Shown in pieces: positions 17,838-25,519 of a stretch of 64,000 nt of DNA. This stretch comes from Clostridia bacterium (GTDB lineage: Bacteria; Bacillota; Clostridia; Christensenellales; Aristaeellaceae). Position 1 is the first letter of the stretch. Every line of letters starts with the position of its first letter. Location of the stretch: NCBI GenBank assembly GCA_017512805.1, contig JAFWES010000051.1, forward strand, positions 1-64,000. The letters run 5' to 3'. A program made the translations under genes and the position numbers. Below the pieces are notes generated by a model, which ran no database searches, was not told where the DNA came from, and worked only from the letters and a program-made list of their open reading frames with translations.

Positions 17838-18773
17838 CTATGTCTCCTTTAAAATATACTGGATACAGTTCCGGGGCTGTTCCCGGAATCCGGCCCGGGT
17901 ATGCAGAGCAATGGACGCGGCGTTTGTGTCGCTGATCCAGGTATTCACCAGGGTTTTTCCCGCGGCCGCCGCCGCGTTCATCACGCCCCGCAACAGCAAA
18001 GTCCCCAGGCCGCGGCGCCGGGCGTCGGGATGAACCGCGAGATGGCGTTCCTCGCAGGTGTTCCTTCCCAGCCTGTACCAGACCGCGCCGAGCACCCGCG
18101 TCCCGTCGGCCGCGCACAGCGCCCGGTCCGTCCCGCTCCGGATAAACCGCCGGTGGGCCAGGGGGATGTCCGTGGGATCCAGGCTTGCCTCCCACAGAGT
18201 GATCACCTGCTCCGCCGTCTCCGGATCCCTTACCTCCCGGAGGGTCCATCCCTCCTCCGAATGGGCGGTTTCGGATTCCGCCCGACGGTTTTCGGACGGC
18301 GGCTCCGCGGATTCATCCGCGGGGCGTCCGGAATCATCATCCTTCTCCCGCCGGACCGGTATCCGCTCCGTCCCACAGGGCCGCTCCGTCTCTCCCGGCT
18401 TCAGCGTACAGGTGTAGTACCCGTTCCGTTTGAAAAACTGGAACCCCCTCGCTCCGTACCATCCCGCGGCCCGGGCGATTTCTTCGTCCCGGGCGCCCCG
18501 CGCGTTGGTCTCCTCGATCAGCACGGGCTTCTCCGCCCGGATCCGCGGAAAATCGGACGCGGGGTTGAGAAAATAATACAGCTGAAAATAACGCCCCTCA
18601 TCCGTAAACAGGCACAATCCCTCCGGGGATTCCTCGTAATACAGCCGTCCCTCCTCGATAAAGGGATCAAAGGAGGCGGCCATGGCGAAGCAGTTGCTAC
18701 GAACCGTGCCGACGCGCTTTCGAGCTTCCCCGATCAGGTCCCTGCACATCGCCGGGTCGCTCACCGGCCGCAT
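17838..18773 (-). CDS. GNAT-family N-acetyltransferase
   Basis: The C-terminal half is a clear GNAT domain with the acetyl-CoA motif HLAVHPDARRRGLGTLLL and a C-terminal DTNAASIALHTRAGF block. The N-terminal half (about residues 1-140) is a divergent region of the size of another GNAT fold. The two are joined by a low-complexity charged linker (about 145-185). In this position, between the adenylating ligase and the carrier protein, it may acetylate the substrate loaded by the module or the sugar amine of the glycan. No member with such a role is known to me, so this is inference. The start has only a weak GGGTGA site, and the gene lies 4 bases after the ligase stop, suggesting coupling. Confidence 0.82.
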   Translation of the reverse strand: MRPVSDPAMCRDLIGEARKRVGTVRSNCFAMAASFDPFIEEGRLYYEESPEGLCLFTDEGRYFQLYYFLNPASDFPRIRAEKPVLIEETNARGARDEEIARAAGWYGARGFQFFKRNGYYTCTLKPGETERPCGTERIPVRREKDDDSGRPADESAEPPSENRRAESETAHSEEGWTLREVRDPETAEQVITLWEASLDPTDIPLAHRRFIRSGTDRALCAADGTRVLGAVWYRLGRNTCEERHLAVHPDARRRGLGTLLLRGVMNAAAAAGKTLVNTWISDTNAASIALHTRAGFREQPRNCIQYILKET

Positions 18774-18777
18774 GAAA

Positions 18778-20295
18778 TCACCCGCCTTCCGTGAAATACA
18801 TTTTTTTCAGCGCCTGCCGGTCCGTTTTGCCGTTTTTATTCAGCGGCAGCCGTTCCCGCCGCAGAAAGATGTTCGGAATCATATACTTGGGCAGCTGATC
18901 CCTCAGGGCCGTGACCAGCTCCTGTTTCTCCGTCTCCCCGGCATAGAAGGCCACGATTTTGTTCCTTTCCTCATCGAACATGCAGCAGCTCTGGATCACC
19001 CCGGGAACCGCGTTCAGATGCGCCTCGATCTCCTCCAGTTCGATCCGGTGGCCCATATGCTTGATCTGGAAATCTTTCCGCGCGGCGAAGTAATACTGCC
19101 CGTCGTCCCGCAGCTCCGCCAGATCCCCCGTCCGGTAGATCAGATCCGGGTAGGCGTCGTTCAGCGGATTCTGAACAAAGGCCGCGGCGGTTCGCTCCGG
19201 ATCCCGGTAGTATCCCAGGGCCAGGCAGGTCCCCTTCACGCAGATTTCGCCGGTTTCCCCCTTCCGAACCGGGCGGTTGTCCTCGGTCAGCACCAGCATC
19301 TCCTCGTTATCAAACGCCTTCCCGATGGGCAGCTTCTCCGTCTCCCCGAAGGGCCGATCCACGATATAGTAGCTGCAGTTGCAGGTGATTTCCGTCGGGC
19401 CGTACAGGTTGACATACATGGCCTCCGGCAGGTAGCTCCGCCAGATGTTCAGCATCCGGACCGGCATCACCTCTCCGGAAAAAAGAACATTTCTCAGCCG
19501 GGAGGGAACGCGGTGCCGGAAGGCGTTGAATCCGGCCGCGACGCACAGGGCGGACACCGCCCAGATGACCGTCGTGATCCGATAATCGTCCAGAAACTCC
19601 ACCAGCTTCTTGGGCATCGCGAAGCAAACCCTGGGAATGATCACCATGGCAGCCCCCAGGTATACGGCGGAGTAGATATCCTTTACGGAAACGTCGAAAT
19701 CAAAGGGCGCCTGGTTGCCGAAGACCTCCTCCTCCGTGAAGCCGAAGGTCCGGGTAAAGACCGGAATAAAATCGGACACGGACCGGTGCGCGATCAGCAC
19801 GCCCTTGGGCACCCCGGTGGATCCGGAGGTGCAGATCGCGTAAAGCGGATCCACGTCCAGGATCTCCCCCCGGATCCGCTCCAGCGCGGGCAGGTCCGCC
19901 TCCTCCGTCATCATCGCGTCATATTCGTAAACCGGGATCCGCACCTCTTCCCGGAGGGTCTCCGGGAAATTCCGAATGGAAATGATGGCCTTCGGGCGCA
20001 TCTGCTTCAGGATGGTCATCACCCGCTGAACCGGCTGCGACGCGTCCACGGGCACATAAAAGTTCCGCGTCATGGCGATCCCGAAGAAGCAGCAGACGCT
20101 TTCCACGTTTCGGTCGATCAGCACGGCCACGGGCTCGTTGACGCCCTCATCGCGGCGGATCAGGAAGCTGGCAATCCGCCGGGCCGCGGTCAGCGTTTCC
20201 GCATAGGTCATCCGCCGGTTTTCATCGATCAGGGCCGTTTTCTCCCCGTTTTTCCGGGCGGATGCCTCCAGGTAGTCCAGCACCGTTTGGTTCAT
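18778..20295 (-). CDS. Adenylating ligase, DltA-like (AMP-binding)
   Basis: A 505-residue adenylation enzyme that would activate a carboxylic acid as an acyl-AMP and load it onto the carrier protein. Motifs are the P-loop-like CTSGSTGVPKGV, the YGPTEITCN block, YRTGDLAEL, the hinge region FQIKHMGHRIELEEIE and the final lysine motif NKNGKTDRQAL. Length and architecture match D-alanine:carrier ligase (DltA) and free-standing NRPS adenylation domains. Specificity cannot be read reliably. The start at 20295 follows GAGGAGGAGAAAGG; the longer frame to 20313 includes the binding site itself and is rejected. It lies downstream of the MBOAT gene and upstream of the GNAT gene. Confidence 0.92.
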   Translation of the reverse strand: MNQTVLDYLEASARKNGEKTALIDENRRMTYAETLTAARRIASFLIRRDEGVNEPVAVLIDRNVESVCCFFGIAMTRNFYVPVDASQPVQRVMTILKQMRPKAIISIRNFPETLREEVRIPVYEYDAMMTEEADLPALERIRGEILDVDPLYAICTSGSTGVPKGVLIAHRSVSDFIPVFTRTFGFTEEEVFGNQAPFDFDVSVKDIYSAVYLGAAMVIIPRVCFAMPKKLVEFLDDYRITTVIWAVSALCVAAGFNAFRHRVPSRLRNVLFSGEVMPVRMLNIWRSYLPEAMYVNLYGPTEITCNCSYYIVDRPFGETEKLPIGKAFDNEEMLVLTEDNRPVRKGETGEICVKGTCLALGYYRDPERTAAAFVQNPLNDAYPDLIYRTGDLAELRDDGQYYFAARKDFQIKHMGHRIELEEIEAHLNAVPGVIQSCCMFDEERNKIVAFYAGETEKQELVTALRDQLPKYMIPNIFLRRERLPLNKNGKTDRQALKKMYFTEGG

Positions 20296-20377
20296 GGCCT
20301 TTCTCCTCCTCATGAAACGCGGTTCCGCGTTCCGGCTCCCGGGCAGGAGGCAGCCTTCGTCCTCCCGCTGCGGCTTG

Positions 20378-20422
20378 TTTTCGCCATTGTATTCTGTCGG
20401 ACTGCCGCCCTGCGGGCGGCAT
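20378..20422. repeat. Hairpin-bearing spacer repeat, copy 2
   Basis: Matches the spacer repeat at 17792-17836: identical 19 bases (20378-20396), then a hairpin GCCGCCCTGCGGGCGGCAT. It starts 12 bases after the MBOAT stop and ends 83 bases before the adenylating-ligase start. Both copies thus sit directly after a stop codon in the same operon. Confidence 0.8.
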
Positions 20423-20433
20423 CCTTTCTTTCC

Positions 20434-22032
20434 TCAGAACCGCTCATAGATAAAGCTCGCCGCGCTGTATTCCGGGCCGTAGCAGCCGAAGATCAGCAGC
20501 GCCAGCACCGCCCCGATATAAATCAGCCAGCGGAAGGGCAGCGCCTGGGCGGCGATGGTCCGCCGGAAGGAGATCCCCTTCTCGTGCCGGGCGTCCACAT
20601 AGAACAGAATCAGCACGCAGACCGCCAGCAGCACCCAGTTGGCCGTATTCAGCCCCCATTTCAGGAGCGTCCCGTCCGTCAGGAAGGACAGATCCCGCCA
20701 GTGGATGAAGGTGCGGCGGAACAGATCCATGGCGTGTCCCAGGCTGTCCGCTCTGGAAAAATACCGGCCGAAGCTGACGATCGCGAAGGTGCGCAGGATC
20801 CGGAAGGCCCGCCAGGTCACGGTCCCCTCGTCGATCCCGCAGAGTCCGCGGGCTTTGGCGTACGCGTTTTCCAGCAGGATGCCGCTCGTGATGAAAACGC
20901 CGTTCCATACGCCGTATACGATGTATTTCCAGTCCGCGCCATGCCACAGGCCCACCAGGAAATAGACAATGAACATGGCCAGAAACGCCGGCAGCCGCTT
21001 TCCGACGAAGGCGCCGAAGACCTTCCGGCTCTTCCGGCTCAGGTTCGTAAACGCTTTGGACAGGGACAGGGGGTAGAAGATGTAGTCCCGCATCCAGGCG
21101 CCCATGGTGATATGCCACCGCCGCCAGAAGTCCTCCACGGAGCTGGCAAAATAGGGCTGCGTAAAGTTGAGCTCCAGCTCGATGCCCAGCATCTGTGCCA
21201 CGCCCCGGACGATATCCATTCCGCCCGAGAAATCGGTATAGACCTGCAGCCCGTACAGGCAGGCCCCGAGGAAAACGGCCGGGCCCGTAACCGCGGAATC
21301 CGCGGCGAACAGGGCCTGAACCGGTCCGCTCAGGCGCTCCGCGATCACGATCTTCTTGAAGATACCCCACAGCATCAGCTGCGCGCCAAAGCACAGCCGC
21401 TGATAATCGAAATCGTGCCCCTCATACAGCTGATGCGCCAGCTGGCTGTGCCGGGGAATCGGCCCCTGAACGATCTGGGGAAAGAAGCTCATAAAGAGCA
21501 TGAATTTGGCCGGATTCCGGTCCGCCGCTGTCTTTCCCCGGTATACGTCGATCAGGTAGGCCATCGCCTGCAGGGTGTAGAAGGAAATCCCCAGCGGCAG
21601 CAGCAGGTTCAGCGCTGGAATCCGTCCGCCCGTCCCCAGCGCTGACAAAAGCCGGTTCAGGTTGCTTCCGAAGAAATTGAAATACTTCAGGAACAGCAGC
21701 GCCGCCAGATCCGCCAGCACCCCCGTCAGCATCAGCGCCCTGGCCTTCTTCCGGGCGGCTTCCTTCCTCTTTTTCTTCTCCTCCCGGGACAGCCCCTCCG
21801 CCGCCTTCAGGTCGGCCCGGCTTGCGTCCAGCACCTTTTGAACCGCCCATCCCATGACAAAGGTCAGCAGGGACGTCCCCGCCAGCACCAACGCCAGCCA
21901 CCCGCTGTTCAGGGCATAAAAAATAGAACTTCCCGCCAGCAGCACCGTCCAGCGGATCTTCTTCGGTACGGCGTAATAGACCAGCACGACCGCCGCGGTA
22001 AACAGGAAGAATGGAAGCGATACAATCGTCAT
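20434..22032 (-). CDS. MBOAT-family O-acyltransferase, DltB/AlgI-like
   Basis: A 532-residue polytopic membrane protein of the MBOAT family, which moves an acyl or aminoacyl group from a carrier to an extracellular polymer. It has about a dozen membrane segments and the family histidine in GLWHGADWKYIVYG, preceded by the FWRRWHITMGAWMRDY block shared by DltB, AlgI and PatA. A charged loop (about residues 70-95, rich in Lys/Arg/Glu) faces the cytoplasm. The gene starts directly after the SGNH-FN3 gene's stop and precedes the adenylating ligase. Together these match the DltB-DltD pair, although in a different gene order from dltABCD. Confidence 0.93.
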   Translation of the reverse strand: MTIVSLPFFLFTAAVVLVYYAVPKKIRWTVLLAGSSIFYALNSGWLALVLAGTSLLTFVMGWAVQKVLDASRADLKAAEGLSREEKKKRKEAARKKARALMLTGVLADLAALLFLKYFNFFGSNLNRLLSALGTGGRIPALNLLLPLGISFYTLQAMAYLIDVYRGKTAADRNPAKFMLFMSFFPQIVQGPIPRHSQLAHQLYEGHDFDYQRLCFGAQLMLWGIFKKIVIAERLSGPVQALFAADSAVTGPAVFLGACLYGLQVYTDFSGGMDIVRGVAQMLGIELELNFTQPYFASSVEDFWRRWHITMGAWMRDYIFYPLSLSKAFTNLSRKSRKVFGAFVGKRLPAFLAMFIVYFLVGLWHGADWKYIVYGVWNGVFITSGILLENAYAKARGLCGIDEGTVTWRAFRILRTFAIVSFGRYFSRADSLGHAMDLFRRTFIHWRDLSFLTDGTLLKWGLNTANWVLLAVCVLILFYVDARHEKGISFRRTIAAQALPFRWLIYIGAVLALLIFGCYGPEYSAASFIYERF

Positions 22033-22033
22033 G

Positions 22034-23383
22034 TCATGTCCCTCCCGTCGTGCCGCTGACGCCGTTCACGGAGAAATGCCCGTATTTCCGACCGCTTTCC
22101 GTCTCCAGGAAGGGCACCGCCGTATAGGTATACTTCGTCTTCGGTTCGAGCCCTTCCTCCGTGTAGCTGGACGCGGAAGCCTCCACCGCCGTCACGGATT
22201 CCCATCCCCGGTCGTCCGCCTTCCGGAAGATTTCGTACCCGTCCGCGCCCTCCGACGGATCCCAGGTGACCGTGGCGCTCAGCTCCTTCACCGTGACCCG
22301 CTTCATCGCCGGCCCCTCCAGCTCCGTCCGGTTCTCCAGGGACAGCTCAAAGGGCAGATGATACGCTCCGAGATAGTCCTCCAGGTAGGACTCGCTGGCC
22401 GCCTCCCAGCTTTCCCATCCGGGCTGGCCGCGCTTGTCCGTCATTCCTTCCTGCTCCATCAGATAGGTTCCCAGCCAGTCCGCAAACTTCAGGGAGCCGT
22501 GCACATTCGTGTGTTTGCGGTTGTAAAAATCCATCCGCAGATCCAGCTTCAGCTCCCGATAATCCGTCAGCAGGTCCAGGCAGGTATAGCCCCGGTCCCG
22601 GACCGTCTGCGCCAGGGTCTGCATCCGCCCCTGATCTTCCCTTGAAACGACCTGGGGTACGATCACAAACAGCACCCGGAGCTTTTCCGCGTCGCAGTAG
22701 TCCAGCAAATCGTCCATGATCTCCGCCACATCGTCGGAAACCGGCTCCAGCCCCTCATACACCCTGTAGGTTTTGGAATAATCGGTCACATTCTTCTGAT
22801 AGGCCGAGTAATGCAGTGATCCCTTGTAGTCGAAGTCCGCCGCGCCATAGACCCAGTCCTTCAGCTCATCCCACCGGGTATGGAACCGGATGATCGGCAG
22901 GTAGAATTCCAGTTTCTCCAGCGGCGGCATGTCCAGCTTCTCCGTCAGGCGTCGCGTCAGCCGCAGCCGGTTGAGGGAGAAGGGCATATAATCCACCACC
23001 CGGTGAATGGAGGTGGTGTCCGGATCCACGGATTCCGCCTTGAATGTATTCAGATTGATGATGTACAGGGCGTCCGGCTGGGTCTTCCTGGCCTCGATCA
23101 CCATGTATTTAATGGCTTCCGCCGGCGCGGCGTCGATGGAATAATTCCAGACGGCGATGCCGTGCTGCTTCCAGCCGTAGGCCGGCTGCCAGAAGGCGTG
23201 GACATTACTGGTGCCCACATACACGCCGTCCAGGCTGCCCGGTTTCTCCAGCAGATAGTTCCGCTCATGTTCATAGTCCCAGGAGCTGTTCGATCCGAAA
23301 AGCCCCTGGACGCCGATCACCGCCGCCCCCAGCAGCAGCAGGAAAATCAGGCTGCGAAGCAGCCTCCGCGTCCGTTCCTTCAT
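22034..23383 (-). CDS. DltD/AlgX-like SGNH protein with C-terminal fibronectin type III domain
   Basis: A 449-residue membrane-anchored extracellular protein. One N-terminal membrane segment (LIFLLLLGAAVIGV) is followed by an SGNH-like fold. The nucleophile block is VYVGTSNVHAFW, and the catalytic Asp/His region is FYNRKHTNVHGSLKF, as in DHHW/DltD-type proteins that work with MBOAT acyltransferases. A fibronectin type III domain fills the C-terminus (ATVTWDPSEGADGYEIFRK ... KYTYTAVP), which is unusual for this group and could bind the polymer or wall. The ATG at 23383 is chosen because upstream in-frame residues are Arg-rich and overlap the previous gene's stop. The ribosome binding site is only a G run. 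Confidence 0.86.
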   Translation of the reverse strand: MKERTRRLLRSLIFLLLLGAAVIGVQGLFGSNSSWDYEHERNYLLEKPGSLDGVYVGTSNVHAFWQPAYGWKQHGIAVWNYSIDAAPAEAIKYMVIEARKTQPDALYIINLNTFKAESVDPDTTSIHRVVDYMPFSLNRLRLTRRLTEKLDMPPLEKLEFYLPIIRFHTRWDELKDWVYGAADFDYKGSLHYSAYQKNVTDYSKTYRVYEGLEPVSDDVAEIMDDLLDYCDAEKLRVLFVIVPQVVSREDQGRMQTLAQTVRDRGYTCLDLLTDYRELKLDLRMDFYNRKHTNVHGSLKFADWLGTYLMEQEGMTDKRGQPGWESWEAASESYLEDYLGAYHLPFELSLENRTELEGPAMKRVTVKELSATVTWDPSEGADGYEIFRKADDRGWESVTAVEASASSYTEEGLEPKTKYTYTAVPFLETESGRKYGHFSVNGVSGTTGGT

Positions 23384-23408
23384 TCCGCGTCCCCCCGATG
23401 GCCTTTCC

Positions 23409-25394
23409 TCATTCCGCCTTCTCCTCGTCCGTCTCGTCGTACACATCCTTGATGTACTCGAACGCCAGGCGGGTGGGATCCTTCATCCTGTAGAGCGTAT
23501 ATCCCGTCGCCTTGCTGGTCAGGACGATGTCAACGCTCTCCTCCCGGAAGCGGACGTCCTTCCTGCACAGCACATAGGGGAACGCCGTCCCCTCCGGATA
23601 CTTCTTGATTCCGACGAAGGATTTGATCGCCGGGGTGATCTGCTTTTTGGTCAGATCGAGGATCCCCTCCTCATCCAGCAGCTTTTTCAGATCCCCCGTC
23701 AGGGTGGCATACCAGTCTCCGGACAGGAAGGTTTCCAGCTTTCGCTTGCCGGCCTCGCCCCTTTTCGTGCTGATCACCAGGAGATTCTCCTCCCCCACCG
23801 CGGCGTGGAGGTCCCGATCCAGCTCGATATATCCCGCCATCTCTGTCTCCTTGAGGGTGGTTAAACTCCGCAGCTTTCGAAGGGTCGCGTAATCGTTATA
23901 TCCCTCGGCCAGAAGAACCGCGCAGCAGCACACCGCGAGGGCCGCCTTCCGGTTCCGGCAGGCCAGCAGGAACACCAGAACCGTGATCCCCGTAAAGGCC
24001 AGCATGGAAAACACCAGGCCATGGTGGAAGGTAATCTCCTTCTTCCCCGCCGTCTGATCCTTCACAAAGGCCTTCAGCCGGGTCCCCAGGTCTTCCGGTT
24101 CCTCCTCCCCGTCCGCCTTTTCCGGGGCCTTTTCCTCGCTGATGTCGTCAAAATAGCCCGTCGCGTCCTGAAAGATCCAGGTGTCGTAGCTGTCGTAGGC
24201 GGCCACATACCGGCTGGGGCTGAGCAGAAGGACGCAGGCCAGGCCCATGCATAAAACAGCCGCCAGCCCCGTCTTCGCGGGATTCCTGACCGCGGTTCTG
24301 ATTTCTTCCAGCGTCTGCGCCAGGAAGGGAAGCAGGAAGGGAAGATAGTACCTCGTATGATTCCGGATGATTCGCCGGCCCAGCTCCTCCCGCACCGAAA
24401 TGGAGTAGGTGATCGAAAGGATCATGAGCGCAAAGCCGATATACAGACAGAAAACCCAGTCCCGGTGGGGCGCTCCCTTTTCCTCCGCCAGGGAGCGGCC
24501 CGTCCGTTTCCGGAATACGGCATAGAGGAGGGGGAATCCGAAGAACGCCGCGCAGATATACAGCGAATTGCAGATCAGGCAGTAGACCAGGTATTCGATC
24601 TTGTACAGGGAATCAATATTTCCGATTCCGACCTGATGCCCGTAGGAAAACTTCAGGTTCAGCGCCAGACCGATCAGCACAAGGCAGGCCGCGAACGCCC
24701 CCGCGTGGGCCAGCGTCACAGCCAGATACCGCTTCCATGCCGCCTCCCTTTTCCGGGCGCAGCGAAGGGTCTGGGCCAGTGTCAGGATCAGGAACCCCCC
24801 GATCAGCGCGGCCACGGCCTCCCGCGCGTCATAGCAGACCGCGGCAAAGAGGCCCAGCACCCCCGCCCAGACCGCCGGCCTGCGAATGCCCATATCCTCC
24901 CGGTGGATCATCTCAAACAGATGAAAGTACCCCAGGAGCAGATACAGCCCCATGGGCAGATACAGGTTCTCCGGCGCGTACTTCTCCGCGTAGTTCATGA
25001 TGGGGCTCACCAGCAGCAGGATCAGGCAGACGATCTGCAGCATCCGGGAGGGGGTGATTTTCCGCACCAGCCGATAGGCCGGGAAAACGGACCAGGAGAT
25101 CATAATCAGGTTCAGCCGGCGGGCCCACAGGGCCCGCTGAACCCCGTCCCCGATCCGGAACAGCGGGGACAGCACCAGGGAATAGACGAATTTGTAGAAT
25201 TCAATCGGGGCGTGATTCAGGGTGAAACGCGCCTCCGTCCAGAAATTCTTGGCCGTCCCCCAGTAAAGCCACTCGTCGTAATAGGTCGCCAGCACCCGGG
25301 GCCCCGGAAGCAGCAGGCTGTGAATCCAGACCGAAAGAACATACAGCAGGAACACCGCCGCCCACATCCCGGCGGCTTTCCTGTCCCGGATCAT
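23409..25394 (-). CDS. Polytopic membrane glycosyltransferase-like protein (GT-C/GT39-like)
   Basis: An integral membrane protein of about 661 residues with around ten hydrophobic helices. An acidic motif after the first helix (TYYDEWLYWGTAKNF) matches the catalytic loop position of GT-C enzymes that use polyprenyl-phosphate sugars. A large soluble extracellular region fills the C-terminal third (from about 480). The start is uncertain: the ATG at 25394 lies 6 bases after GGAGGG; a TTG at 25433 lies 8 bases after GGAGGAGGG; an ATG at 25523 overlaps the upstream stop (ATGA) but has a weak site and an Arg-rich N-terminus. It could add a side-branch sugar outside the membrane. The assignment rests on topology and the acidic motif only. 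Confidence 0.8.
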   Translation of the reverse strand: MIRDRKAAGMWAAVFLLYVLSVWIHSLLLPGPRVLATYYDEWLYWGTAKNFWTEARFTLNHAPIEFYKFVYSLVLSPLFRIGDGVQRALWARRLNLIMISWSVFPAYRLVRKITPSRMLQIVCLILLLVSPIMNYAEKYAPENLYLPMGLYLLLGYFHLFEMIHREDMGIRRPAVWAGVLGLFAAVCYDAREAVAALIGGFLILTLAQTLRCARKREAAWKRYLAVTLAHAGAFAACLVLIGLALNLKFSYGHQVGIGNIDSLYKIEYLVYCLICNSLYICAAFFGFPLLYAVFRKRTGRSLAEEKGAPHRDWVFCLYIGFALMILSITYSISVREELGRRIIRNHTRYYLPFLLPFLAQTLEEIRTAVRNPAKTGLAAVLCMGLACVLLLSPSRYVAAYDSYDTWIFQDATGYFDDISEEKAPEKADGEEEPEDLGTRLKAFVKDQTAGKKEITFHHGLVFSMLAFTGITVLVFLLACRNRKAALAVCCCAVLLAEGYNDYATLRKLRSLTTLKETEMAGYIELDRDLHAAVGEENLLVISTKRGEAGKRKLETFLSGDWYATLTGDLKKLLDEEGILDLTKKQITPAIKSFVGIKKYPEGTAFPYVLCRKDVRFREESVDIVLTSKATGYTLYRMKDPTRLAFEYIKDVYDETDEEKAE

Positions 25395-25519
25395 GCGTTT
25401 CCCTCCGTCTTTAAACGCCTTCATGATCGTCAACGAAAGATCCCTCCTCCCGCGGCCCGGTAAACCGCTGACTGTCCGTGCCCTTGTGGGCAAAACCGAT
25501 GTACCCGCCAGGCGGCGGC

